This document shows, piece by piece, positions 1 through 5,392 of a DNA stretch of 6,179 bases. Positions within the stretch are counted from its first letter, which is position 1; every line of letters starts with the position of its first letter. This DNA comes from Gammaproteobacteria bacterium (GTDB lineage: Bacteria > Pseudomonadota > Gammaproteobacteria > Thiohalospirales > Thiohalospiraceae). The position numbers and the translations under genes are program-made. Location: the NCBI GenBank assembly GCA_014762485.1, contig JABURU010000116.1, positions 1 to 6,179 on the forward strand. Direction: 5' to 3'. The notes below the pieces were generated by a model. The model saw only the letters and a list, made by a program, of their open reading frames with translations, had not been told where the DNA came from and did no database searches.

Positions 1-460
1 TGAGTCACTTACCAGCTTGACGGCTTCCCTTACGTCGAATCAGGCACTACAGGCGTCTTCACTGATCGGACGGACGGTGTTGGCTCCATCGACTCAGGGC
101 TTCCTGGAGCCAGGTGCAGGCATGGGAGGCTCAGTGGAGTTGCCCAACAGCACGGCTGATATGAACGTCACGATCTATGACCAGTCAGGACAGGTAGTAA
201 AAAGTATTCCCATGGGACAACAGCAATCCGGAACTATCTATTTTGCCTGGGATGGTTTGGATAACACTGGTGCAGAAATGCCGCCGGGATTATACCGGGT
301 TGAGGCAACCGCCAATATGAATGGACAAACACAGGCGATGGAAACCATGATCGCGTCACGCGTAGAGAGTGTTTCTGTCGGAAAAGGTGGCCAAGGGGTG
401 ACATTGAACTTGGCAGGGCTTGGGGAAATGGGCTTCAACAACGTACGCGAAATTATGTAG
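1..460 (+). CDS. flgD: Flagellar hook assembly (capping) protein FlgD, 3' part, N-terminus outside window
   Basis: FlgD is exported by the flagellar type III system and caps the growing hook so that FlgE subunits can polymerise; it leaves when the hook is finished. The frame is open from the first base (first whole codon at position 2), and 152 residues are visible before the TAG stop, so the N-terminal export and scaffold region lies upstream. The first residues run into the typical FlgD stretch SNQALQASSLIGRTVL. After this come the C-terminal domains: a beta-rich segment around GGSVELP, the Ig-like FlgD segment with VTIYDQSGQVV, then FAWDGLDNTG and PPGLYRVEA, and the ending VTLNLAGLGEMGFNNVREIM, typical of the family C-terminus. 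A TTG at 17 is an internal leucine codon and not the start. The gene lies 26 bases ahead of flgE, as in the flgBCDE operons of related bacteria. Confidence 0.95.
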   Translation, partial: ESLTSLTASLTSNQALQASSLIGRTVLAPSTQGFLEPGAGMGGSVELPNSTADMNVTIYDQSGQVVKSIPMGQQQSGTIYFAWDGLDNTGAEMPPGLYRVEATANMNGQTQAMETMIASRVESVSVGKGGQGVTLNLAGLGEMGFNNVREIM

Positions 461-486
461 CGTCGTGTACACAGGAGTAATGAAAA

Positions 487-1791
487 ATGGCATTTAAAAC
501 AGCATTAAGTGGACTGAATGCAGCGCAATCCGATTTGAATGTTATCGGTAACAATATTGCTAACGTCAGTACCTTTGGTTTCAAGAAGTCTCGTGCCGAG
601 TTTGTGGACGTTTATGCCGCTTCATATCAAGGCATTAGCAGACTGCAAGCTGGTAGCGGTGTACGTGTTGCACAAATTCAGCAGAATATGAGTCAGGGTC
701 TGACGACTTATACGGATAACAATCTGGATTTGGCGATTCAGGGCCGTGGCTTTTTTATGGTAGATGATGGCGGCCAAACTCTGTTTAGCCGTAGTGGCAT
801 GTTTTCCCCGGATAATATGGGTTATGTCACTAACAGCCGTGGACAGCGTTTGCAGGTTTACCCAGCGAATACGGATGGCACCTTTAATACTGGTACGACG
901 GTTGATTTACAGCTTTCAACATCTGAAGGCCCACCTAGCGCTACAACTAATGTAGAAGTAGGCTTAAACCTGAACTCCGATGATACGATTCCCGTAGTTG
1001 GTGCTTTCGATAGAACTGACCCACTGAGTTATAATTATGCTACGTCTGTAACGGTTTATGATTCATTGGGATCAACGCATCTGTCTACCATGTATTATGT
1101 GAAGACAGCGGCAAACACCTGGGATGTATATACCACCTTAACGGATCCCGTTGATGACGTGTCTGCTACCATTGGTGATGGATTTGCCCTACCAACTACT
1201 ACCCCATTTGCAGGTGATCCCACCGTCGTTGATGGACCACACACTTTAGTGTTTACCCCTAACGGTACGCTGGATCCTGCTATCGGTGTTGATGGTGCGC
1301 CACCTGCGCCGATTAACTTTGCCTATACCATCGATAATGGTGCCACCAATATGGCCTATTCGATGGACTATCAGGACTCCACCCAATTTGCCAATGACGC
1401 TGGAGTCAGCTTCCTGACTCAGGACGGTTATGCAACGGGCCTATTGACTGGTGTGGATGTAAGTGACAATGGTGTTGTATTTGCTAACTACACCAACGGT
1501 GTTGCTGAGCCTCTGGGGAAAATAGCCCTGGCTAACTTCCAGAATCCGCAGGGCTTGCAGTCAGCGGGGGATAGCACCTGGTTGGAAACCTATACTTCTG
1601 GTGAAAACCGTATGGGTGAGCCTGGTACAGGTAACCTGGGATTAATCCAGGGTGGTGCACTGGAAGACTCTAACGTGAACTTGTCCGAGGAGCTGGTTAG
1701 CCTGATTGTGGCACAGCGTAACTTCCAGGCGAATGCCCAGGCGATTACGACTGAAAATACGGTCACACAGTCAATTCTTCAGATTCGATAG
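487..1791 (+). CDS. flgE: Flagellar hook protein FlgE
   Basis: FlgE is the structural subunit of the hook, the curved universal joint between rod and filament. At 434 residues it is of ordinary size for the family. The N-terminal rod/hook domain is clear (ALSGLNAAQSDLNVIGNNIA, residues 6-25, then NVSTFGFKKSRAEF). The conserved core follows at DLAIQGRGFFMV (81-92) and FSRSGMF (100-106). The FlgE D2 domain covers about residues 155-300 and includes ATSVTVYDSLGSTH (185-198) and HTLVFTPNGTLD. The second core part has TQDGYATGLLTGVDV (311-325) and ALANFQNPQGLQ. The C-terminal helix reads GALEDSNVNLSEELVSLIVAQ (390-410) and ends ILQIR. The ATG at 487 is chosen because AGGAG (473-477) lies nine bases upstream and the MAFKTALSGL start is typical of FlgE; an ATG at 480 is out of frame. 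It is probably the last gene of its operon, since a terminator follows. Confidence 0.97.
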   Translation: MAFKTALSGLNAAQSDLNVIGNNIANVSTFGFKKSRAEFVDVYAASYQGISRLQAGSGVRVAQIQQNMSQGLTTYTDNNLDLAIQGRGFFMVDDGGQTLFSRSGMFSPDNMGYVTNSRGQRLQVYPANTDGTFNTGTTVDLQLSTSEGPPSATTNVEVGLNLNSDDTIPVVGAFDRTDPLSYNYATSVTVYDSLGSTHLSTMYYVKTAANTWDVYTTLTDPVDDVSATIGDGFALPTTTPFAGDPTVVDGPHTLVFTPNGTLDPAIGVDGAPPAPINFAYTIDNGATNMAYSMDYQDSTQFANDAGVSFLTQDGYATGLLTGVDVSDNGVVFANYTNGVAEPLGKIALANFQNPQGLQSAGDSTWLETYTSGENRMGEPGTGNLGLIQGGALEDSNVNLSEELVSLIVAQRNFQANAQAITTENTVTQSILQIR

Positions 1792-1809
1792 AGGTTTGGT
1801 TTGAGCTTG

Positions 1810-1854
1810 TAAGCCAATAAACTTGGTTTACAGGGAATAAAGAGTAGCCCTGTA
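1810..1854 (+). repeat. Two abutting inverted repeats in the flgE 3' region
   Basis: TAAGCCAA (1810-1817) can pair with TTGGTTTA (1823-1830) through one G-U pair, leaving a 5-base loop. TACAGGG (1829-1835) pairs perfectly with CCCTGTA (1848-1854) around a 12-base loop. The two stems share only bases 1829-1830, so shortened forms could coexist. Neither is followed by a T-run, so they do not look like terminators. They could protect the 3' end of the flgE message, or be chance pairings. Confidence 0.35.
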
Positions 1855-1919
1855 GACAGCAACTGATAGGGAATTTGGTTGCCGGCTGCAATTTAATCGT
1901 TCGTAGAAGTAGCCTTGTT

Positions 1920-1959
1920 AGGCGCGGCTGTCCACTTTGTGGTCCCGCGCCTCTTTTTT
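1920..1959 (+). terminator. Rho-independent terminator downstream of flgE
   Basis: AGGCGCGG (1920-1927) pairs perfectly with CCGCGCCT (1945-1952), an 8-bp GC-rich stem. Inside it, CCAC (1932-1935) pairs with GTGG (1939-1942) around a TTT loop, giving an extended hairpin with a small internal loop. One base after the stem comes a run of six T (1954-1959). This is the classic intrinsic terminator form and should end the flgE transcript about 130 bases past its stop codon. Confidence 0.88.
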
Positions 1960-1971
1960 GCCGCCCGGCAA
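1958..1971. repeat. Small hairpin overlapping the terminator T-run
   Basis: TTGCC (1958-1962) pairs with GGCAA (1967-1971) around a 4-base GCCC loop. Its first two T bases are the last two of the terminator T-run. It has no T-run of its own on either strand, so it is not a second terminator by itself. Confidence 0.4.
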
Positions 1972-2023
1972 TTCCTTTCCGTTAATTTCTCCTCACTACA
2001 TGTTATAGGCTAATGATGCGTTG

Positions 2024-2047
2024 TAACTTATTGATAAATATAAGTTA
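2024..2047. promoter_or_regulatory. Perfect 8-bp inverted repeat upstream of the sigma-54 promoter; possible regulator site
   Basis: TAACTTAT (2024-2031) and ATAAGTTA (2040-2047) are perfect reverse complements around an 8-base spacer. The centre lies about 20 bases upstream of the -24 GG, or about -45 from the predicted transcription start. Sigma-54 promoters need an enhancer-binding activator (FleQ/FleR or FlrA/FlrC in related bacteria), and a dyad here could be bound by such a protein. It does not match any activator consensus that I can name, and AT-rich dyads arise easily by chance. Confidence 0.35.
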
Positions 2048-2053
2048 AAAAAA

Positions 2054-2070
2054 CTGGCACGCTGTTTGCT
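2054..2070 (+). promoter_or_regulatory. Sigma-54 (RpoN) -24/-12 promoter of flgF operon
   Basis: The sequence CTGGCACG, four bases, then TTGCT is a full match to the RpoN consensus (YTGGCACG-N4-TTGCW). The GG of the -24 element is at 2056-2057 and the GC of the -12 element at 2068-2069, with the required spacing. Transcription should start near 2081 and give a leader of about 30 bases. It lies in non-coding DNA directly before flgF and after a terminator. RpoN-dependent flgF operons under a FleQ/FleR-type cascade are known in Pseudomonas and Vibrio. Confidence 0.92.
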
Positions 2071-2110
2071 TTGTTCTATCTGAAGGCTACAAAACTTTAC
2101 GGATAACGAT

Positions 2111-2851
2111 ATGGACAGAATGCTATACATCAGCATGACCGGGGCAAAACACCACATGCACTCGATGCAGTCAGTGGGAAATAACCTGGCCAATGCAACT
2201 ACTACGGGCTTCCGCGAGGACCTATCACAGTTTCGCAGTATGCCGGTATTTGGACCGGGTCACCCGACGCGGGCCTATGCCATGGCGGAGCGTCCTGGTT
2301 TAAATTTCACCTCTGGACCGATACAGCAAACCGGTCGCGATCTGGATATTGCCATCGACGGTGATGGCTGGATTGCGGTGCAAAATAACGATGGTACTGA
2401 AGCCTATACCCGGGCGGGCAATCTCAAGATTACACCCACTGGCCAGTTGGTTACCGAGAAAGGGTTAGCGGTGATCGGTGAAGATGGACCGATTGCGGTA
2501 CCTCCCGCTGAAAAGGTAGAGGTCGCTTCAGATGGCACCATTTCAATTCGCCCAGTGGGGCAGAATGCCGTGGGTATGGCCGTGATTGAACGAATTAAGT
2601 TTGTCAGACCACCGTTGCAGGAAATGTATAAAGGTAAAGATGGTTTGATGCGTCATATGTCCGATCAAGTCCAGCCCGCGAATGCCAATGTCCGGGTGGT
2701 GTCAGGCGCACTAGAAGGCAGTAACGTGAATACCGTTGAAGCCATGGTCAAGATGATTGATTTGCAACGTAACTACGAAATGCAAGTGAAGTCGATGTCG
2801 GCTGCGAGTGATATCGCTGAGTCGACTTCCAGCATTATGCGAATCAGCTAA
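2111..2851 (+). CDS. flgF: Flagellar basal-body proximal rod protein FlgF
   Basis: FlgF forms part of the rod that crosses the periplasm between the MS ring and the distal FlgG rod. The 246 residues match the usual length. The start MDRMLYISMTGAKHHMHSMQ is typical of the family, followed by the rod signature SVGNNLANATTTGFREDLSQ (21-40). The core has GRDLDIAIDGDGWIAVQ (75-91), YTRAGNLKI (99-107), ending at a short domain with ISIRPVG. The C-terminal helix is GALEGSNVNTVEAMVKMIDL (199-218), then QRNYEMQ. It is related by ancient duplication to FlgE and FlgG; the MPVFGPG segment (44-50) and the start distinguish it from FlgG. The Shine-Dalgarno sequence is weak (GGA at 2101-2103, seven bases ahead), but the start agrees with homologues and lies about 30 bases downstream of the predicted sigma-54 start point. 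It is the first gene of its operon. Confidence 0.96.
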   Translation: MDRMLYISMTGAKHHMHSMQSVGNNLANATTTGFREDLSQFRSMPVFGPGHPTRAYAMAERPGLNFTSGPIQQTGRDLDIAIDGDGWIAVQNNDGTEAYTRAGNLKITPTGQLVTEKGLAVIGEDGPIAVPPAEKVEVASDGTISIRPVGQNAVGMAVIERIKFVRPPLQEMYKGKDGLMRHMSDQVQPANANVRVVSGALEGSNVNTVEAMVKMIDLQRNYEMQVKSMSAASDIAESTSSIMRIS

Positions 2852-2869
2852 ATTAGGGAGAATAAGTCG

Positions 2870-3655
2870 ATGAATCCAGCATTATGGGTAGCAAAGACAG
2901 GTTTGGATGCGCAGCAAACGCGCTTAAATGTAATTTCTAACAACCTGGCAAACGTTTCCACACATGGTTTTAAGCGTGATCGAGCAATCTTCGAAGATCT
3001 GTTATATCAGAATGTTCGCCAACCTGGTTCACAAACCAGTCAGGATACTATCCTGCCATCTGGTCTGTTATTAGGAACGGGGGTTCGTACCGTAGCAACG
3101 CAAAAAATACACTCACAGGGACAGCCTGTTTCAACTGATAATGCTCTGGATGTAATGATTCAGGGACGTGGTTTTTTCCAGGTATTGATGCCTAGTGGAG
3201 AAGTTGGCTATAGCCGGGATGGTGCATTTCACCTGGATGCACAGGGGCAGCTGGTTACCTCTAATGGTTACCTGGTACAGCCTGCTATAACCGTTCCGGA
3301 GAATGCACTGAGTGTAGATATTGGAACCGATGGCACCATCACGGCAAAACTGCCAGGTCAGCCGCAGGGGAATCAGATTGGAAATTTACAGCTGGTGGAT
3401 TTTATTAACCCATCTGGATTACAGGCCGTAGGGGAAAACCTTTTCATTGAAACTGTTGCCAGCGGTGCACCACAAGCAGGTAATCCCGGTCTTGAAGGGC
3501 TAGGTACTATTTTACAAGGCACAGTTGAGGGCTCTAATGTGAACGCGGTTGAAGAACTGGTGAGCATGCTAGAAACACAACGTGCCTATGAAATGAATTC
3601 CAAGGCGATCTCGACCGCTGATCAGATGCTGGGTTACGTGAACCAGAACTTATAA
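2870..3655 (+). CDS. flgG: Flagellar basal-body distal rod protein FlgG
   Basis: FlgG builds the long distal rod, the drive shaft that passes through the L and P rings and joins the hook. The 261 residues are the normal length. The N-terminal rod domain reads MNPALWVAKTGLDAQQTRLN (1-20) and ISNNLANVSTHGFKRDRAIF (22-41). Residues about 46-66 (YQNVRQPGSQTSQDTILPSG) are the FlgG-specific segment that is held to keep the rod straight in contrast to the curved FlgE hook. Further core motifs are NALDVMIQGRGFFQV (91-105), IGNLQLVDFINPSGLQ (170-185), and the C-terminal helix EGSNVNAVEELVSMLETQRA (220-239) followed by YEMNSKAI. GGGAG (2856-2860) lies nine bases before the ATG. Only 18 bases separate it from flgF, so the two are surely co-transcribed. 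Confidence 0.97.
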   Translation: MNPALWVAKTGLDAQQTRLNVISNNLANVSTHGFKRDRAIFEDLLYQNVRQPGSQTSQDTILPSGLLLGTGVRTVATQKIHSQGQPVSTDNALDVMIQGRGFFQVLMPSGEVGYSRDGAFHLDAQGQLVTSNGYLVQPAITVPENALSVDIGTDGTITAKLPGQPQGNQIGNLQLVDFINPSGLQAVGENLFIETVASGAPQAGNPGLEGLGTILQGTVEGSNVNAVEELVSMLETQRAYEMNSKAISTADQMLGYVNQNL

Positions 3656-3665
3656 GGAGTGAGTC

Positions 3666-4358
3666 ATGAAAAAGTTTAATCTGTTAATTATATCCATGGC
3701 TCTATTGAGTGGGTGTGCCAGTGCTCCTGAGAGCGTGAAGCGCGATCCTGCATTTGCTGCTGCACGACCTGTACCGGTGAGCTATTCCAATGCGAATCCA
3801 GGCAGCTTGTTTCAGCCTGGTTTTGGTAATTACTATACCGATCGTAAGGCGTATCGTGTTGGTGATATCTTGACTGTAACCTTGTCAGAAAGTACCAATG
3901 CGACCAAGAGTGCCAGTACCTCCACATCTCGGGCTAGTGAGCTGGATTTTGCTAATCCCACACTTCTCGGGCAGCCTGCTACTGTAAATCGCCCAGGGTT
4001 TCTAGGTGGTGGTCAAGGTGACCTCAGTATGGCCCTGGAAGCGAGTAATAGTTTTGAAGGTGAAGGAGCTAGCGCCCAGAGTAATAGCTTAAGTGGCAAC
4101 ATTACCGTCAGTGTTGTAGAAGTCCTGGCCAATGGTTACCTGGTGGTACGAGGTGAGAAGATCATCTCTTTAAATCAAGGTGATGAATATATACGTTTGT
4201 CCGGAATAATTCGACCTGAAGATGTTAGTCCAGACAATACCATCGTGTCGGAAAAACTTGCTAATGCAAAGATCATTTATGGTGGTACTGGTGCATTGGC
4301 TGATGCGAATAAACAGGGTTGGTTCCAGACTTTCTTAAACAATGTGTGGCCATTTTAG
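3666..4358 (+). CDS. flgH: Flagellar L-ring lipoprotein FlgH
   Basis: FlgH is an outer-membrane lipoprotein that forms the L ring, the bushing through which the rod turns. A lipoprotein signal peptide is plain: MKKFNLLIISMALLSGC, with lipobox L14-S15-G16 and the lipidated Cys17. The mature part has the family motifs GSLFQPGFGNYYTDRKAYRV (46-65), VGDILTVTLSESTNATKSAS (65-84), a Ser/Gly-rich middle, SLSGNITVSVVEVLANGYLV (141-160), then VRGEK, and EYIRLSGIIRPEDVSPDNTI (174-193). The C-terminal end GWFQTFLNNVWPF is typical, so at 230 residues the gene is complete. The Shine-Dalgarno TAAGGAG (3653-3659) includes the flgG stop codon and lies six bases before the ATG, which implies coupled translation. 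Its P-ring partner flgI is expected next, but a sugar gene is found instead. Confidence 0.97.
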   Translation: MKKFNLLIISMALLSGCASAPESVKRDPAFAAARPVPVSYSNANPGSLFQPGFGNYYTDRKAYRVGDILTVTLSESTNATKSASTSTSRASELDFANPTLLGQPATVNRPGFLGGGQGDLSMALEASNSFEGEGASAQSNSLSGNITVSVVEVLANGYLVVRGEKIISLNQGDEYIRLSGIIRPEDVSPDNTIVSEKLANAKIIYGGTGALADANKQGWFQTFLNNVWPF

Positions 4359-4361
4359 GAG
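4357..4361 (+). promoter_or_regulatory. Shine-Dalgarno sequence of legB overlapping the flgH stop codon
   Basis: AGGAG overlaps the last two bases of the flgH TAG. It is only three bases from the ATG at 4365 but twelve bases from the in-frame ATG at 4374; neither spacing is ideal, so the true start is uncertain by three residues. Ribosomes ending flgH would cover both sites, which favours translational coupling. Confidence 0.6.
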
Positions 4362-4364
4362 AGT

Positions 4365-5381
4365 ATGAAATCTATGGCGGCTGTGGGTAAAGTTCTGGTA
4401 ACCGGTTCAGAGGGATTTATTGGTTCTCATTTGGTAGAGACTCTTGTCAGGGATGGCTACCAGGTGAGAGCCTTTGTACTCTACAATTCATTTAACAGTT
4501 GGGGCTGGCTTGAAGACTTATCAGATGATGTGAAAAGGCAGATAGAGATAGTCACTGGAGATGTACGTGATCCATTATCTGTTCGCATGGCTATGCAAGG
4601 TTGTTCTGCGGTTATGCACTTGGCCGCTTTGATAGCGATTCCATATTCATATACAGCACCGACTAGTTACGTAGATACTAATGTAACTGGCACGCTTAAT
4701 GTTGTACAAGCGGCTCGTGAGTTAGGTATAGAGAAGGTTATACATACCTCTACTAGTGAATGTTATGGTACTGCCCAATTTGTCCCCATTACTGAAGAGC
4801 ATCCACTGCAACCGCAGTCACCTTATTCGGCTAGTAAGATAGCGGCGGATCAAATTGCACTCTCTTATTATTATTCATTTGATTTGCCAGTAACGATTAT
4901 TCGGCCGTTTAATACTTATGGTCCCAGACAATCGGCACGTGCGGTGATTCCGACTGTAATTACCCAGATAGCCAATGGCGTAGGTGAATTAAAACTGGGT
5001 GCGCTATCACCTACGCGTGATTTTAATTATGTAAAAGATACCGCTCAGGGTTTCGTTGCAGCATTAAGGGCTGACAAGGTTGCTGGTGAAGTAATCAATA
5101 TAGGTAGTAATTTTGAAGTTAGTATTGGTGATGCTGTTTCCCATATCGCGGATATCATGCAGGCTGAAGTCAATATTACCACTGATGAACAACGGATAAG
5201 ACCTGAAAAAAGTGAAGTGAATCGTTTGTGGGCAGCCAATGATAAAGCAAAAAAAATGTTAGATTGGCAGCCACAATACGGTGGATTAGACGGTTTCAAG
5301 AGAGGTCTTGAGGAAACGGTTCAATGGTTCACTAATAGTAATAATCTTAATAAGTATAAATCCGATCTTTATAATATATAA
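4365..5381 (+). CDS. legB: NAD-dependent sugar-nucleotide 4,6-dehydratase, LegB-like (extended SDR family)
   Basis: The predicted role is 4,6-dehydration of a nucleotide-activated N-acetylglucosamine to the 4-keto-6-deoxy sugar, the first committed step to legionaminic-acid-type sugars. In Campylobacter LegB the donor is GDP-linked; whether it is GDP or UDP here cannot be told from sequence. The 338 residues show an extended SDR: the NAD-binding glycine motif TGSEGFIGSHL (G14, G17, G20), GDVRD (65-69), MHLAALIAIP (84-93), NVTGTLNV (106-113), the active-site strand HTSTSECYGT (127-136), the YxxxK pair Y154/K158 in SPYSASKIAAD, and RPFNTYGPRQ (180-189). Where RmlB dehydratases have Thr-Asp-Glu this has T130-S131-E132; Glu132 argues for a dehydratase and against a simple epimerase. 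It starts seven bases after the flgH stop. GC content is lower than in the flg genes, most clearly at the 3' end. A general 4-epimerase is the main alternative. Confidence 0.85.
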   Translation: MKSMAAVGKVLVTGSEGFIGSHLVETLVRDGYQVRAFVLYNSFNSWGWLEDLSDDVKRQIEIVTGDVRDPLSVRMAMQGCSAVMHLAALIAIPYSYTAPTSYVDTNVTGTLNVVQAARELGIEKVIHTSTSECYGTAQFVPITEEHPLQPQSPYSASKIAADQIALSYYYSFDLPVTIIRPFNTYGPRQSARAVIPTVITQIANGVGELKLGALSPTRDFNYVKDTAQGFVAALRADKVAGEVINIGSNFEVSIGDAVSHIADIMQAEVNITTDEQRIRPEKSEVNRLWAANDKAKKMLDWQPQYGGLDGFKRGLEETVQWFTNSNNLNKYKSDLYNI

Positions 5382-5383
5382 AC

Positions 5384-5388
5384 GGTGA
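5384..5388 (+). promoter_or_regulatory. GGTGA ribosome binding site supporting the GTG start of legC
   Basis: GGTGA is complementary to UCACC of the 16S rRNA 3' end, the 5' side of the anti-Shine-Dalgarno region. It lies four bases before GTG 5393, which is a normal position for this part of the pairing region. No in-frame ATG is available nearby, and the frame closes upstream at TAA 5372-5374, so GTG 5393 is the best start. Confidence 0.55.
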
Positions 5389-5392
5389 CTTT

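Larger units (their letters stand above)
1792..2110. other. 319-bp intergenic region between the flgE and flgF transcription units
   Basis: I see no credible gene here on either strand. In order the region holds two abutting inverted repeats just after flgE (1810-1854), an unremarkable stretch to about 1919, a strong rho-independent terminator (1920-1959) with a second small hairpin sharing its T-run (1958-1971), an AT-rich segment with a perfect 8-bp dyad (2024-2047), and a consensus sigma-54 promoter (2054-2070) with a short leader to flgF. It therefore separates a flgD-flgE operon from a flgF-flgG-flgH operon, the same split as in Pseudomonas. Confidence 0.85.

Noticed and set aside
1792..2110. 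tRNA, small-RNA gene or CRISPR array in the intergenic gap
   Set aside because: I found no cloverleaf, no TTCGA-type T-loop arm in context, and no regularly spaced direct repeats; the promoter and terminator account for the main structure.
1996..2193. 65-codon reading frame on the minus strand across the flgF promoter
   Set aside because: It overlaps the flgF start and the sigma-54 promoter, has no recognisable domain and no convincing ribosome binding site.
2534..2550. TGGCACC in flgF (and copies in flgE near 877 and flgG near 3331) as sigma-54 sites
   Set aside because: They have no TTGC at the -12 spacing; the shared GATGGCACC simply encodes Asp-Gly-Thr in the related rod and hook proteins.
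1651..3655. Similar C-terminal segments in flgE, flgF and flgG as direct DNA repeats
   Set aside because: The likeness is at protein level (SNVN...E..V..I..QR.(Y/F)) and reflects the ancient shared origin of rod and hook proteins, not a recent DNA duplication.
4688..4704. TGGCACG inside legB as a second sigma-54 promoter
   Set aside because: The -24 half is good but the -12 half at the right spacing reads ATGT rather than TTGC, and it lies inside the SDR coding region.
5355..5373. TATAAA/TTTATA inverted repeat near the legB 3' end as a terminator
   Set aside because: A six-pair stem of only A-T pairs with no following T-run, inside coding sequence and just before a closely spaced gene; it would not stop transcription.
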